Positions 42,031-53,012 are shown, counted from the stretch's first letter. The stretch is DNA of 64,000 nucleotides from Prionace glauca (GCA_037974335.1 CM075760.1:22429538-22493537), one strand, 5' to 3'. Numbers and translations: made by a program. The notes: generated from the letters alone by a model not told the origin.

Positions 42031-44300
42031 TCAGCACATGAAGGGTCTCTCCTCAGTGTGAACTCTCTGGTGTCTCAGCAAGTCATTTGACTGGGTGAAT
42101 TCCCTCCCACACTGGGAGCAGGTGAATGGTTTCTCCCCGGTGTGAACTCGCTGGTGTCTTACCAGGTGCGATAACTGAGCGAATCCCTTCTCACACACAG
42201 TGCAGGTGAACGGCTTCTCCCCTGTGTGAACTCGCTGGTGTCTCTGTAGATGTGGTAACTGAGTGAATCTCTTCCCACACTCAGAGCACATGAATGGTCT
42301 CTCCTCAGTGTGAACTCGCTGGTGCCGCAGCAGGTTAGTGGAATTAATAAAACTCTTCCCACACTCGGAACAGAGGAAGGGCCTCTCCCCGGTGTGAACC
42401 CGTTGGTGTGTCATCAGGTTGCATAACTCAGTGAATCCCCTCCCACACTGGGAGCAGAGGAAGGGCCTCTCCCCGGTGTGAACCCGCTGGTGTCTCAGCA
42501 GGTTGGTTGACTGAGTGAATCCCTTCCCACACTCGGGACAAGTGAACCCCCTCTTCACACTGCGACCTTGCTGGTGTATCAGCAGGTTGGATGACCGAGT
42601 GAATCCCTTTCCACGTTTGGGGAAAGTGAGGAGCTTTTCCCCAGAGTGTGTGCATTGGTGTTCAGTGAGGTCAGACGATCGTGTGAACGCAGCCCCACAG
42701 TGAGAGCAGCTGAATAGTCTCTCGTCAGTGTGACCGTGTTGATGGGACCCCGATTCCACAGAACTCTGAAAACAAGTCCCACCGTCTGGACATGTAAAAG
42801 GTCTTTCATCAGTCTCACCTCGTTCGTCTGTCAGCAGGTTAGAGAACGGAATGAATCCCTTCCCAGACTCGGGGCGGGGAACCGGACCGTCCTCGGGACG
42901 GGGAACCGGACCGTCCTCGGGGCGGGGAACCGGACCGTCCTCGGGGCGGGGAACCGGACCGTCCTCGGGGCGGGGAACCGGACCGTCCTCGGGGCGGGGA
43001 ACCGGAGCGTCCTCGGGACGGGGAGCCGGACCGTCCTCGGGGCGGGGAACCGGACCGTCCTCGGGGCGGGGAACCGGACCGTCCTCGGGGCGGGGAACCG
43101 GAGGGTCCCCGGGGCGGGGAACCGGACCGCCCTCGGGGCGGGGAACCGGACCGTCCTCAGTCTGAACTCTCTGGTGTCCCTGCTGACTGGGTGAGACTGT
43201 GACTCCCTTCCCAGAGTCGGTGCAGCTCAAAGTTCTTGCCTCAGTGTGAACTCGCTTGTGCCCCTCCCAGCTGGATAAAGTAGTGAATCTCTTCCCACAC
43301 TCAGAGCAGATAAATGGTCTCTCCTCAGTGTGAATTCTCTGTTGATCCAATAGGTGGGTTGACCGAGTGAATCCCTTCCCACACTCAGAGCAGATAAATG
43401 GTCTCTCCCCAGTGTGCGCCCGATGGTGTCTGAGCAGGTCATTTGATTGAGTGAATCCCTTTCCACACACAGAGCAGATAAATGGTCTCTCCCCAGTGTG
43501 AACCCGTTTGTGTCTGAGCAGGTCATTTGCCTGAGTGAATCCCTTCCCACACTCGGAGCAGGTGAATGGTCTCTCCCCCGTATGAACTCGCTGGTGTCTC
43601 TGCAGGTGAGATAACTGAGTGAATTCCTTTCCACAATCAGAACAGGTAAATGGTCTCTCCCCAGTGTGAACTCGCTGGTGTCTCTGCAGATGGGATAACT
43701 GAGTGAATTCCCTTCCACACACAGAGCAGGTGAATGGGGTGTCCCCAGTGTGAACTCGCTGGTGTCTCTGCAGGTTGGATGAATTTGTGAATCCGTTGCC
43801 ACACGCAGGGCAGGTGAAAGGCCTCTCTCCAGTGTGAACACGCTGGTGTGTCTGCAAATTAGTCGAATTAATGAATCCCTTCCCACATTCAGAGCAGGTG
43901 AAGAGCCTCTCCCCAGTGTGAGTGTGTTGGTGTGTCAGCAGGCAGGATAACTGAGTGAATTCCTTTCCACACACAGAGCAGGTAAACGGCCTCTCCCCAG
44001 TGTGAATTCGTTGGTGTCTGAGAAGGGTGAATGATCGAGTAAATCCTTTCCCACAAACACTGCAAATGAACAGCCTGCCTCCAGTGTGAGCTCGCTGATG
44101 TTTCAAAAGACCAGATGATTGGCTGAATCTTTGTCCACACACAGAACACGTGTACCGTTTCTCCCCGCTGAGAACGGGACTGTTTCCTTCCATGTTGGAA
44201 GTCCTGTGATATTCAGGTTATGACAAACTGGATGATTCTCAGATTCTGGTGTGATGTTTGATTCGAGATTCCTGATTGTCAATCCCCCTCCTCCTCAATC
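42031..44300 (-). CDS. C2H2 zinc-finger gene D, split by a proline-rich repeat
   Basis: A terminal exon after acceptor 'aaaatcacag'; start Met 44193 (MEGNSPVLSGEKRYTC), 720 residues. The N-terminal array has about 12 C2H2 units. Unit 10 has Q for the first His (LLDQQRIH) and unit 12 is degenerate (LSCTDSGKG). Residues about 348-443 are twelve 8-residue repeats of the GPVPRPED type. Several worn fingers follow (CPDGG, CSHCG, FPKRG), then about six good ones (FTCPECGKGF to FTCSQCGREF). The frame closes at PFMC, within the next finger; two lost bases would account for it, and finger remnants continue to about 41640. It is probably a nuclear DNA-binding protein with two finger clusters and a flexible linker. 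The promoter may be the block at 48.4-48.8 kb. A retrocopied zinc-finger unit sits antisense in its upstream intron. Confidence 0.9.
42865..43152 (-). repeat. In-frame 24-bp coding minisatellite in gene D
   Basis: Twelve 24-bp units ('cggggcggggaaccggaccg'-type on plus) encode GPVPRPED with E-to-G, D-to-P and V-to-A variants mainly at the N-terminal end. The units are GC-rich, unlike the flanking finger code. Confidence 0.95.
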
Positions 44301-44462
44301 CTGTGATTTTAAAAAAAGAAAAAAAGGGAGTGAGAGAGAGTTCACACAAACACAAAAGCAACCTGTGAATGTGAGCTGAATGAATGTAGTAAATTTGTGG
44401 GGCCAGCAGGAGGAAAAAGTGATCATGAAAACTGCTCAATCTCCACAAAAACCCAACTGGCT
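44301..44462 (-). other. Upstream intron of gene D, proximal part
   Basis: It matches the region upstream of gene A (21241-21385): 'gtgagctgaatgaatgtagt', 'aaaacccaactggctca'. The match is cut at 44462 and resumes at 46031. Confidence 0.7.
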
Positions 44463-44493
44463 CAACCTGCAGAGACACAGGGATACCGGCACC

Positions 44494-45084
44494 ATGGAGA
44501 AAAGATGGAGATGTGGGGACTGTGGGAAGGGATTCCGTTGCCCATCTGCCCTGGAAACTCATCAACGGGTTCACACTGGGGAGAGTCCTTTCACCTGTTC
44601 CACGTGTGGGCAGGGATTTAGCAAGTCATCCACACTGCAGTCACACCTGCGTGTTCACACTGGAGAGAGGCCATTCATCTGCTCAGAGTGTGGGAAAGGA
44701 TTCACTCAGTCAACCAACTTGCTAACACATCATCGAGTTCACACCCGGGAGAGACCATTTACTTGCTCTGAGTGTGGGAAGAGATTCACTCAGTCCTCCA
44801 ACCTACTGATACACCAGCGAGTTCACACTGGAGAGAAGTCATTCATCTGCTTTGAGTGTGGGAAGAGATTCACACAGTCAGCCAACCTGCTGATACACCA
44901 GCGAATTCACACTGGAGAGAGACCTTTCACCTGCTCTGCATGTGGGAAGGGATTCAGCAGGTTATCTATCCTACAGGAGCACCAGCGCATGCACACCAGG
45001 GAGACGCCATTCATCTGCTCTGTTTGTGGGCAGAGATTTACTTGGTCCTCCCTCCTGCTGAGACACAGGCTAGTTCACAAGTGA
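44494..45084 (+). CDS. C2H2 zinc-finger copy E (retrocopied), 7 fingers
   Basis: Encodes 196 residues from Met 44494 ([14 protein letters not shown]) with seven intact fingers: WRCGDC, FTCSTC, FICSEC, FTCSEC, FICFEC, FTCSAC and FICSVC, ending [10 protein letters not shown]. The protein is identical to copy F at 52061-52651. The frame is open further upstream to 44380, but that part is host-intron sequence. It lies antisense within the intron of gene D. Whether it is transcribed is unknown; if so it would give the same DNA-binding domain as F. Confidence 0.88.
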   Translation: MEKRWRCGDCGKGFRCPSALETHQRVHTGESPFTCSTCGQGFSKSSTLQSHLRVHTGERPFICSECGKGFTQSTNLLTHHRVHTRERPFTCSECGKRFTQSSNLLIHQRVHTGEKSFICFECGKRFTQSANLLIHQRIHTGERPFTCSACGKGFSRLSILQEHQRMHTRETPFICSVCGQRFTWSSLLLRHRLVHK

Positions 45085-45289
45085 TTACGTGAGTTGGATT
45101 CTGCTGTTATTGTTGCTGTTAATCACATCCAGGACTGAAACGTGTCTATTCATATACAATGTTGATGGGAGGTGTGTGTCTGTCCCATTGTTTAGAGTGA
45201 ATTGAAATTGTGAGTTGAACCATAGAATCCCATAGAACGGCCAGAAGAAGGCCATTCGGCCCATCAAGGCTGCACCTACTCTGACCCCT

Positions 45290-46030
45290 ATTTAAAGGGC
45301 GAAAAGCTGCAGCATGCTATGGTGCAGAGGGACCTGGGGGTCCTTGTGCATGAGTCGCAAAAACCCAGTCTGCAGGTGCAAATGGGATGCTGGCCTTTAT
45401 AGCAAGGGGGACAGAATATAAAAGCAGGGAGGTCTTGCTGCAACTGTATAGGGCACTGGTGAGGCCGCAGCTGGAGTACGGTGTGCAGTTTTGGTCGCCG
45501 CACTTGCGCAAGGATATTTTGGCCTTGGAGGGAGTGCAGAGGAGGTTCACTAGGCTGATACCGGAGATGAGGGGGTTGGACTATGAAGAGAGACTAAATA
45601 GACTGGGTCTGTATTTGCTGGAATTGAGAAGAATGAGGGGGGATCTTATAGAGACGTATAAGATAATGAAGGGGATGGATAGGTAGAGGTAGAGAGATTC
45701 TTCCTGCTTAGAAAGGACAGCAGGACTAGAGGGCACAGCCTCAAGATAAGGGGGGACAGTTTAGATGAGAGTTGAGGAGGAACTTCTTCACTCAAAGGGT
45801 GGTGAATCTCTGGAATTCTCTGCCCGTTGAAGTGGTGGAGGCTACCTCGCTAAATATATTTAAGTCACGGGTAGATAGGTTTCTGATAGACAAGGGAATT
45901 AAGGGTTATGGGGAGAAAGTGGGAAAGTGGAACTGATCCACTTCAGATCAGCCATGATCTTATTGAATGGCGGGGCAGGTTCGAAGGGCTAGATGGCCTA
46001 CTCCTGCTCCTATTTCTTATGTTCTTATGT
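45290..46030 (+). mobile_element. CR1 3' fragment within the copied unit
   Basis: The coding segment MLAFIARGTEYKSREVLLQL to IMKGMDR is open, then broken by a stop. The tail 'ctcctatttcttatgttctt' is full. It differs from the arm-2 copy by a few substitutions (for example a residue P for H in RLIPEM/RLIHEM). Confidence 0.92.
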
Positions 46031-46299
46031 AACACCCTTCAGGGAAGGGAGGTGGGTCTACACATGACTATTGGATACATGGGAGGAGAGGGAAAGAGGC
46101 AGGAAGTGAAGAATAGGGATTTTATTTACTCACAACTAACCAGGACCTTAACAGAATCTTCCAATCCCTCAAACTCCACCCAAGGATCACAGGAGCTGAT
46201 CTGTGAGAGAGAACAGAGTCAATGTTTCAGACTTTCGTTCCATCCCCACAGATGCTGTCTGACCTGTTGAGATTTTCCAGCATTTTGTTTCATAATTAC
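46031..46299 (-). other. Upstream intron of gene D, distal part
   Basis: It resumes the older SINE ('acccttcagggaaggg') and intron sequence that matches 21385-21590 upstream of gene A ('accttaacagaatcttccaa' versus 'actttgacagaatccccc'). Confidence 0.6.
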
Positions 46300-46770
46300 A
46301 AAGAACAGAGAACAACACAGCCTGGGAAACCGGCCCTTCGGCCCAATGAGCCTGTGCCACCATTTTAACATTGTGAGTGCCCTCTTCTCCCTACGACCTT
46401 TGTCTACGCCTATTGGACTCCACAATAAAGGAATTATAACCAGATTGAGGGGAGACTAATTTAGGGACAATGTGTTACTGCCAATCAGCCTAAGTGCACG
46501 TTTTTTGGGGTGTGGGAGGAAACCTGAGCTCCCGGAGATAACCCATCCAAGCACGGGGAGAATGTGCAAACTCCCACAGATACTGGCCCAAATCCATGTA
46601 TCTGCACAACAAACAGTGATAGTCACTGAGCAGTCATGTTGCCCATCAGTTTAAGTGTACGCTAACGACATGAAGCACTAGGCAACTCTCGAAGCAACAT
46701 CCAAGAGCAGCCCTCGCACGACCCATCGCGTGTATGCCCCTTGTTGGACAACAAGGCGGACCAGAGCATC
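46300..46770 (-). mobile_element. SINE-like dispersed unit (copy 3 of 3)
   Basis: Same structure as 21815-22280, including 'gacatgaagcactaggcaac' and 'ttgttggacaacaaggcgga'. Confidence 0.75.
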
Positions 46771-47194
46771 TGTGGATTAAAAAAATTAGTCAATCGTGTT
46801 TCTAAAGTTGGTTCTGTGAGCAATGCCTCCAATAAAATAATAGCAAAATAGAGCAGCTGTGGGATATCTGAAATAAACACAGAAAATGCTGGAAATACTC
46901 ACAGGTCAGACAGTGGGTAAGATTCTCCGGCCTCCCAGCAGTGTGTTTCCCGCTGATGGGAAGTGATGTGATGTTTGCTAGCAGCAGGACTCTCTGATCA
47001 ACTGCTCCCCATGGGAATTCACATTAACATCACCCCACACCAGCAGAAAACCCACGGGCGGAGGTGTGTGCTGCCGGCAGGAATGCAGAATCCTACCGGC
47101 ATGAATGGCCAGAGAATTCTGGTCAGAGTCCATGGAGAGAGAAACGGAGGAAAGGTGGTAGAGGCAGGAAATCTCACAACAAGTAAAAAGTATG
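46771..47194. repeat. Dispersed repeat scraps
   Basis: 'cagaaaatgctggaaatact' and 'gggtaagattctccggcctc' are ends of shark dispersed repeats. The rest is unrecognised. Confidence 0.45.
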
Positions 47195-47765
47195 TAATTG
47201 AGTCATAGAGGTTTACAGCATGGAAACAGGCCTTTCGATCTAACTTCTCAATGCAGCCCCTTTTTTTAAACCACTAAATTAATCCCAATTGCCCACGTTT
47301 GGCCCATATCCCTCTATAGCCATCCTCTCCTATGTAACTGTCTAAATGCTTTTTAATGGACAAAATTGTACCCCCCTCTACTACTGCCTCTGGCAGCTTG
47401 TTCCAGACACTCACCACCCTCTATGTGAAAAAATTGCCTTTCTGGACACTTTTGTATTTCCCCTCTCACCTTAAAGCTATGCCCTCTAGTTTTAGACTCC
47501 CCTGCCTTTGGGAAAAGATATTGACTATCTCGCTGATCTGTGCCCCTCATTATTTTATAGACCTCGATAAGATCACCCCTCAGCCTCCTACACTCCAGAG
47601 AAAAAAGTCACAGTCTATCCAGCCTCTCCTTATAACTCAATCCATCAAGTCCCGTTGGAATCCTAGTAAATCTTTTCTGCACTCTTTCTAGTTTAATAAT
47701 ATCCTTTCTATAATAGGATGAACAGAACTCCACAGTACTCCAAGTGTGGTCTTGTACAACTTCAA
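47195..47765 (-). mobile_element. CR1 LINE 3' fragment
   Basis: Antisense copy of the subfamily also found at 30247 and 60683: 'gaggtttacagcatggaaac', 'gcctctggcagcttgttcca', coding remnants RGTDQRDSQYLFPKAGESKT. Truncated at both coding ends. Confidence 0.85.
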
Positions 47766-48026
47766 CAAGACATCCCAACTCTTGGATTCAATGTAGATTT
47801 TGAAACACCACAGCACATGAGGCCATGGATCAAACTCTTTTAAGGCCAAACCAAATAAACAAAGTCAAATTACATTAGGACAAAGTAAAAGGGGCAGCTC
47901 CCCAAAAGGAAGGGGGAACGGCCTGAACAAAAACAAAAAGTACAAAAGAAACTTAAAACACATCAAATCAAAATGCAATTGTCGGGGTCTGTCATGCACC
48001 TCAGCCCCTGCGGTGTCCAGCGGGCG
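47766..48026. other. Unrecognised possible repeat
   Basis: 'ggccaaaccaaataaacaaa', 'aaggggcagctccccaaaag' and 'gtcatgcacctcagcccctg' give the impression of a dispersed element. I cannot name it, and it is cut by the CR1 end at 48027. Confidence 0.3.
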
Positions 48027-48275
48027 CGGAAGGCGGAACTCACTCAAAAGGTGGTGAATCAAGGGAATTCTCTGCCCATTGAAGTGGTGGAGGCTACCTC
48101 ACTAAATATATTTAAGTCACGGGTAGATAGGTTTCTGACAGACAAGGGAATTCAGGGTTACGGGGAGAAAGAGGGAAAGTGGAACTGATCCACTTCAGAT
48201 CAGCCACGATCTTATTGAATGGCGGGGCAGGCTCGAAGGGCTAGATAGCCCATCCTATTTCTTATGTTCTTAAGG
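48027..48275 (+). mobile_element. CR1 LINE 3' end
   Basis: Begins in the FFTQKVVNQGNSLPIEVVEA region and ends 'cctatttcttatgttcttaa'. A short 5'-truncated insertion. Confidence 0.85.
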
Positions 48276-48810
48276 CATCGACTGCGCCCGCGGACACCGC
48301 ATGCTCCCTCTCCAGGGAGAGGCCATTGATCAAGTGCTGGAAAATGTTCCCTAGTTTTGCTGGGGGTGGGGACACAGTCAGGATTGTTCCTGCTGCTGTC
48401 AGCAACAACATTATCTCCTCCTGCTGACAGGGCTGGCCACGCATGCGCACCTCCGCACACGGCTCCCTCTCAAGATGGCGGCTGTTTAACCGGGGTCTCT
48501 AACGGCTGGAAGCGGGGTGATTCCGGACAACCGCGGGGCTGGCCTGGACCTTCTGATTCGGGGTTCAATGCTTTTACTTGGTATTTATAAACCTATTCCG
48601 ATCACCTCCCTGCGCCCTCCGATCGCTCGGACTCGCCGCTACCTTACCCGCCGCAGAGACAAGAAAGCAGCAGCTTCCTCCGTCCAGCACTGCCACTGCG
48701 CATGCTCCAGACTGGGGCAGTTCTGCGCCTGCGCATTGCTACAGTGTGACGAGGATAGGAGACATTCACCGCCGCGAGTGATGCTGGGTAAATACCCCGC
48801 CATTCAATAG
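48276..48810. promoter_or_regulatory. GC-rich promoter-like block (candidate for gene D)
   Basis: NRF1-like 'cacgcatgcgcacc' (about 48437), YY1-type 'caagatggcggctg' (about 48472), NRF1-like 'ctgcgcatgctcc' (about 48697) and 'gcgcctgcgcattg' (about 48725), plus 'agtgatgctgggtaa'. The nearest minus-strand gene is D, 4 kb away. No exon is recognised. Confidence 0.55.
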
Positions 48811-49114
48811 AATAGCTTTTCTGTGAATGGCTGAGCAGACACTAATAGCCAATTCCGCACACGAGGACGGCCTCAACTGGGATCTTGGGTTCATGCCGCA
48901 CTACCTGTAATCCCCACGACTCACCTGGGCTTGCAAAATCTCACTAACTGTCCTGTCTGGAGATAATACACGTCTCTTTAACCTGTGTTTAACCCTCTCT
49001 CCACTCACACTGTCTGTACTTTAAGACTTTATTACCTGTAAAAACTCACATTCCAACCATTATTTTGTAAATTGAGTTTGTGTCTTTATATGACTTGTTT
49101 GCGAACAGGTCTTC
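48811..49114. other. Intergenic, no feature seen
   Basis: No recognised element. Confidence 0.35.
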
Positions 49115-49205
49115 CACTCCCCTGATGAAGGTCGGCACTCCAAAAGCTTGTGGCTTGTGCCACCAAATAAACCTGTTGGACTTTAACCTGGTGTTGTGAG
49201 ACTTA
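49115..49205 (+). mobile_element. Penelope-like element terminus
   Basis: 'ctgatgaaggtcggcactcc', 'aaaagcttgtggct' and 'cctgttggactttaacctgg' form the conserved end shared with 53.2 and 40.5 kb (reverse orientation). Confidence 0.65.
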
Positions 49206-49377
49206 CAGAGAGATTCCAGCCAATGTTTCGTGGCTGGATGAGCCTTCATCATGGATTGGCTTGATTTACTTACTCTGAGCTTAACAAACACAGTTTTTAT
49301 TCCAATAACAAGAGTCAGGCTGTAGTGTGTTAGTGAACACAGTATTGGATCCAATGTAATGATAGTACAGACAGTAT
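49206..49377. other. Intergenic, no feature seen
   Basis: No recognised element. Confidence 0.3.
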
Positions 49378-49632
49378 TGAATCCGTGCAGTACAGAAGGA
49401 GTCACTGAGCCTATACTGACAATGATCCCATTCAGTCCTATCCTCGTAACCCATTTATTATCCTGCCAATCCCCGACACTAAGAGCCAATTTAGCATGGC
49501 CAATCGATCTAATCTGCACATTTTTGGAGTGTGGGAGTAAACCCACATACACAGGGAGAATGTGCAGACTCCACACAGACCCGGGTTCCTAGCACTGTGA
49601 GGCAGCAATGCTAACCACCGTGCTGCCTGGCT
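49378..49632 (-). mobile_element. tRNA-headed SINE
   Basis: Minus strand: head 'cacggtggttagcattgctg', core 'tgcacattctccctgtg', then 'gattggccatgctaaattgg'. The tail is diverged. Confidence 0.8.
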
Positions 49633-50040
49633 GGCTGTGTTTTGAGAAATCTCATTAAAATCTGGAACTCAGATGGGGATATGGGTTGGTGTTAGGTGGG
49701 AATCAGATTTACAGAATGGGTTCCTGTAATTGCAGCAATCCAATTGCTAGATGTTGGTAAGAAAAGGGAAGTATTTAAAGTGGAGACCATGGGTGTGTTC
49801 AAGGATAATGATGGAGTTTATGAACTGAGAAAATACTGAGAGCAAAGAAATCAATCTAGAAAATTGTAGTCACTTCACGTTGTTCCAGGAGAAATGGAGT
49901 CTGGTTGTGGAGATGTCAGGTTTTACACAGCACATGGTCATTCTGAATGGAGAATCTCTGAGTTGTACAATTCACATCATTCAGGAGCAGATTGTCTGCT
50001 CAGACAGAGGAAGGTTTCTGTGACATCAATGAAAAGCAAC
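49633..50040. other. Intergenic, no feature seen
   Basis: No recognised element before the microsatellite. Confidence 0.35.
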
Positions 50041-50161
50041 ATACGCACGCACACACACACACACAGAGTCTCACACACACACACAGAGTCTCACACACAC
50101 ACACACAGAGTCTCTCACACACACACAGAGTCTCACACACACACACACACACAGAGTCTCT

Positions 50162-50193
<32 letters not shown>

Positions 50194-50215
50194 CTCTCAC
50201 ACACACACACACACA
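50041..50215 (+). repeat. (CA)n microsatellite with regular 'gagtctc' punctuation
   Basis: Seven CA runs of growing length are separated by 'cagagtctc' or 'cagagtctctc'. This is a compound, higher-order array; coding frames are artefacts. Confidence 0.95.
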
Positions 50216-50289
50216 CTTCAAATCATCTCCTGTCACTTTATTGTTTTAGTCTTTTTGAAATAAATCATTCGTAAGTATTTGTTGAGATT

Positions 50290-51110
50290 CCCCTGAAACA
50301 CGTCTAGATTGTTCATTTCACTCCCTGTAGTTGTGATTTCCATATTCTCACCACTCTGTGTGGAGAAATTTATCCTGGATTTCCTATTGGATTTCTTAAT
50401 GACTGTTTTAAATTGATGGTCTCCAGTTTCCCAGTAACTTCACTGCAGTGTTAATGTAAGCTTACTTGTGACGAATAAATAAACTTTACATTTTGCTCTT
50501 CCCCTCAAGAGGAAACACTATTTCAGTGTCTAAACATTTTTATAATTTTGAGGACCTCTGCTCAGGTTACCCTTCAGCCTTCATTTCTCAAGAAAGCAGA
50601 GCTCGTCTGTCAATCCTTTCCTGATAAAAACACACACACATTTTGAAAGTCATTTATGGGATGTGGGCATTGCTGGCTTTGCCAGCATTTATGGCTAATC
50701 CCTGATTGCCCTTCAGAAGGTGGTGGTGAGCTGGCTTCTACATTAAAATCTTATCATTAAAATCTTCTCTGCACCCTCTCCAGCGCCTGGATGTTTAAAA
50801 AAATAATACGGTGACCAGAATGTAAGCAGTAGTCAGTAAGATTCTTGATCAGAGAGTCACTGATTTTCCATAAGCGGGTTGAGTTTATCCACGGTTTTAA
50901 ATTAGATTATTAGGAAGCAACATTTTAAAAATGATGCATAATAAACTGGAAAAAAAACCCAAGACCCATGGCAGGTGAGTAACTGAGGCCCCAGCACTGA
51001 TCCTGAGTTATCCAAATAGTCACTGCCTGCCCATTGGAAAAACACCCGTTTAATCCGATTCTTTGTTTCCTGTCTGCCAATCAGTTTTCTACCCATCTCA
51101 GTACAATAGC
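50290..51110 (-). mobile_element. Patchwork of LINE and SINE scraps
   Basis: Antisense LINE words at 50290-50410 and 50500-50620 ('ctctgtgtggagaaattt', 'aggttacccttcagccttca'), a SINE tail at 50425-50487 ('taagcttacttgtgacgaat'), a shark repeat at 50645-50735 ('gggatgtgggcattgctggc') and LINE remnants to 51110. All are diverged. Confidence 0.6.
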
Positions 51111-51117
51111 CACAGTC

Positions 51118-51850
51118 ATAAGAACATAAGAGCAGGAGTAGGCCATCTAGCCCTTCGAGCCTGCTCCGCCATTCAATAAGATCATGGCTGATCTGAAGTG
51201 GATCAGTTCCACTTTCCCACTTTCTCCCCATAACCCTTAATTCCCTTGTCTATCAGAAACCTATCTACCCGTGACTTAAATATATTTAGCGAGGTAGCCT
51301 CCACCACTTCAACGGGCAGAGAATTCCAGAGATTCACCACCCTTTGAGTGAAGAAGTTCCTCCTCAACTCTCATCAAAACTGTCCCCCCTTATCTTGAGG
51401 CTGTGCTCTCTAGTCCTGCTGTCCTTTCTAAGCAGGAAGAATCTCTCTACCTCTACCTCTACCTATCCATCCCCTTCATTATCTTATACGTCTCTATAAG
51501 ATCCCCCCTCATTCTTCTCAACTCCAGCAAATACAGACCCAGTCTATTTAGTCTCTCTTCATAGTCCAACCCCCTCATCTCATGTATCAGCCTAGTGAAC
51601 CTTCTCTGCACTCCCTCCAAGGCCAAAATATCCTTGCGCAAGTGTGGCGACCAAAACTGCACACCATACTCCAGCTGCGGCCTCACCAGTGCCCTATACA
51701 GTTGCAGCAAGACCTCCCTGCTTTTATATTCTGTCCCCCTCGCTATAAAGGCCAGCATCCCATTTGCACCTGCAGACTGGGTTTTTGCGACTCATGCACA
51801 AGGACCCCCAGGTCCCTCTGCACCGTAGCATGCTGCAGCTTTTCGCCCTT
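51118..51850 (-). mobile_element. CR1 3' fragment downstream of zinc-finger F
   Basis: Counterpart of 45290-46030. The 3' end reads 'gctcttatgttcttatg', about seven bases shorter than the consensus end in the other arm. It is in the same sense as the zinc-finger exon upstream of it, which is what a read-through transcript requires. Confidence 0.92.
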
Positions 51851-52060
51851 TAAATAGGGGTCATAGTAGGTGCAGCCTTGATGGGCCGAACGGCCTTCTT
51901 CTGGCCGTTCTATGGGATTCTATGGTTCAACTCACAATTTCAATTCACTCTAAACAATGGGACAGACACACACCTCCCATCAACACTGTATATGAATAGA
52001 CACGTTTCAGTCCTGGATGTGATTAACAGCAACAATAACAGCAGAATCCAACTCACGTAA

Positions 52061-52651
52061 TCACTTGTGAACTAGCCTGTGTCTCAGCAGGAGGGAGGAC
52101 CAAGTAAATCTCTGCCCACAAACAGAGCAGATGAATGGCGTCTCCCTGGTGTGCATGCGCTGGTGCTCCTGTAGGATAGATAACCTGCTGAATCCCTTCC
52201 CACATGCAGAGCAGGTGAAAGGTCTCTCTCCAGTGTGAATTCGCTGGTGTATCAGCAGGTTGGCTGACTGTGTGAATCTCTTCCCACACTCAAAGCAGAT
52301 GAATGACTTCTCTCCAGTGTGAACTCGCTGGTGTATCAGTAGGTTGGAGGACTGAGTGAATCTCTTCCCACACTCAGAGCAAGTAAATGGTCTCTCCCGG
52401 GTGTGAACTCGATGGTGTGTTAGCAAGTTGGTTGACTGAGTGAATCCTTTCCCACACTCTGAGCAGATGAATGGCCTCTCTCCAGTGTGAACACGCAGGT
52501 GTGACTGCAGTGTGGATGACTTGCTAAATCCCTGCCCACACGTGGAACAGGTGAAAGGACTCTCCCCAGTGTGAACCCGTTGATGAGTTTCCAGGGCAGA
52601 TGGGCAACGGAATCCCTTCCCACAGTCCCCACATCTCCATCTTTTCTCCAT
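52061..52651 (-). CDS. C2H2 zinc-finger gene F, 7 fingers (likely source of E)
   Basis: Encodes the same 196 residues as E, all seven fingers with intact C2H2 ligands. Unlike E, homology to other cluster members continues upstream: 52683-53018 matches the 5' exon part of gene H ('gctgtgtaactggttaa', a worn finger, 'ccagtcacactgatg'). It ends at an acceptor 'tacttcttttgcag' (exon start about 53012). This makes F the native locus. It lies head to head with gene G across the promoter block at 54 kb. No effector domain is seen. Confidence 0.9.
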   Translation of the reverse strand: MEKRWRCGDCGKGFRCPSALETHQRVHTGESPFTCSTCGQGFSKSSTLQSHLRVHTGERPFICSECGKGFTQSTNLLTHHRVHTRERPFTCSECGKRFTQSSNLLIHQRVHTGEKSFICFECGKRFTQSANLLIHQRIHTGERPFTCSACGKGFSRLSILQEHQRMHTRETPFICSVCGQRFTWSSLLLRHRLVHK

Positions 52652-52682
52652 GGTGCCGGTATCCCTGTGTCTCTGCAGGTTG

Positions 52683-53012
52683 GATAATCAGTTCAAGATT
52701 CATCTGCACACAGAACATGTACAGTTTTACCTCACTTTGAATGGTGGGATATTTTTTCACGCTGTGTAACTGGTTAAAGCTCTTTCCACAGTTGGTTCAC
52801 TGGAACACTCTCACTCCACTGTGTGTGTCTCGGTGCTTTTCCAGTCACACTGATGTTTTAAATCTTTTCCCACAGACAAAACAGAGAAACATTTCTCCTT
52901 CCACATTCTAAGATTGACAGTGTTCAGGTGCTGATAAATCGAGCAACTGTGAAATTTTAGTAAGAATTTTGATTTGACTTTCCTGCCTGTAAAACTTCCA
53001 TTTCAAATATTC
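52683..53012 (-). other. 5' part of the gene F terminal exon, non-coding
   Basis: Contains an ancestral finger now carrying stops (TCSVCR, then [10 protein letters not shown]) and the exon acceptor. Shared architecture with genes B and H. Confidence 0.65.

Larger units (their letters stand above)
44463..46030 (+). mobile_element. CR1-mobilised zinc-finger exon copy (insertion unit)
   Basis: This unit is a near-identical inverted copy of 51118-52682. It contains zinc-finger exon E, about 200 bases of 3' flank, and a CR1 3' fragment ending in 'cttatgttcttatg'. Its right edge is the CR1 3' terminus; its left edge is an arbitrary point inside the exon's 5' part. Flanking sequence is an uninterrupted older SINE and intron sequence when the unit is removed. 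This is the layout of a LINE-mediated retrocopy with 5' truncation. Confidence 0.8.
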
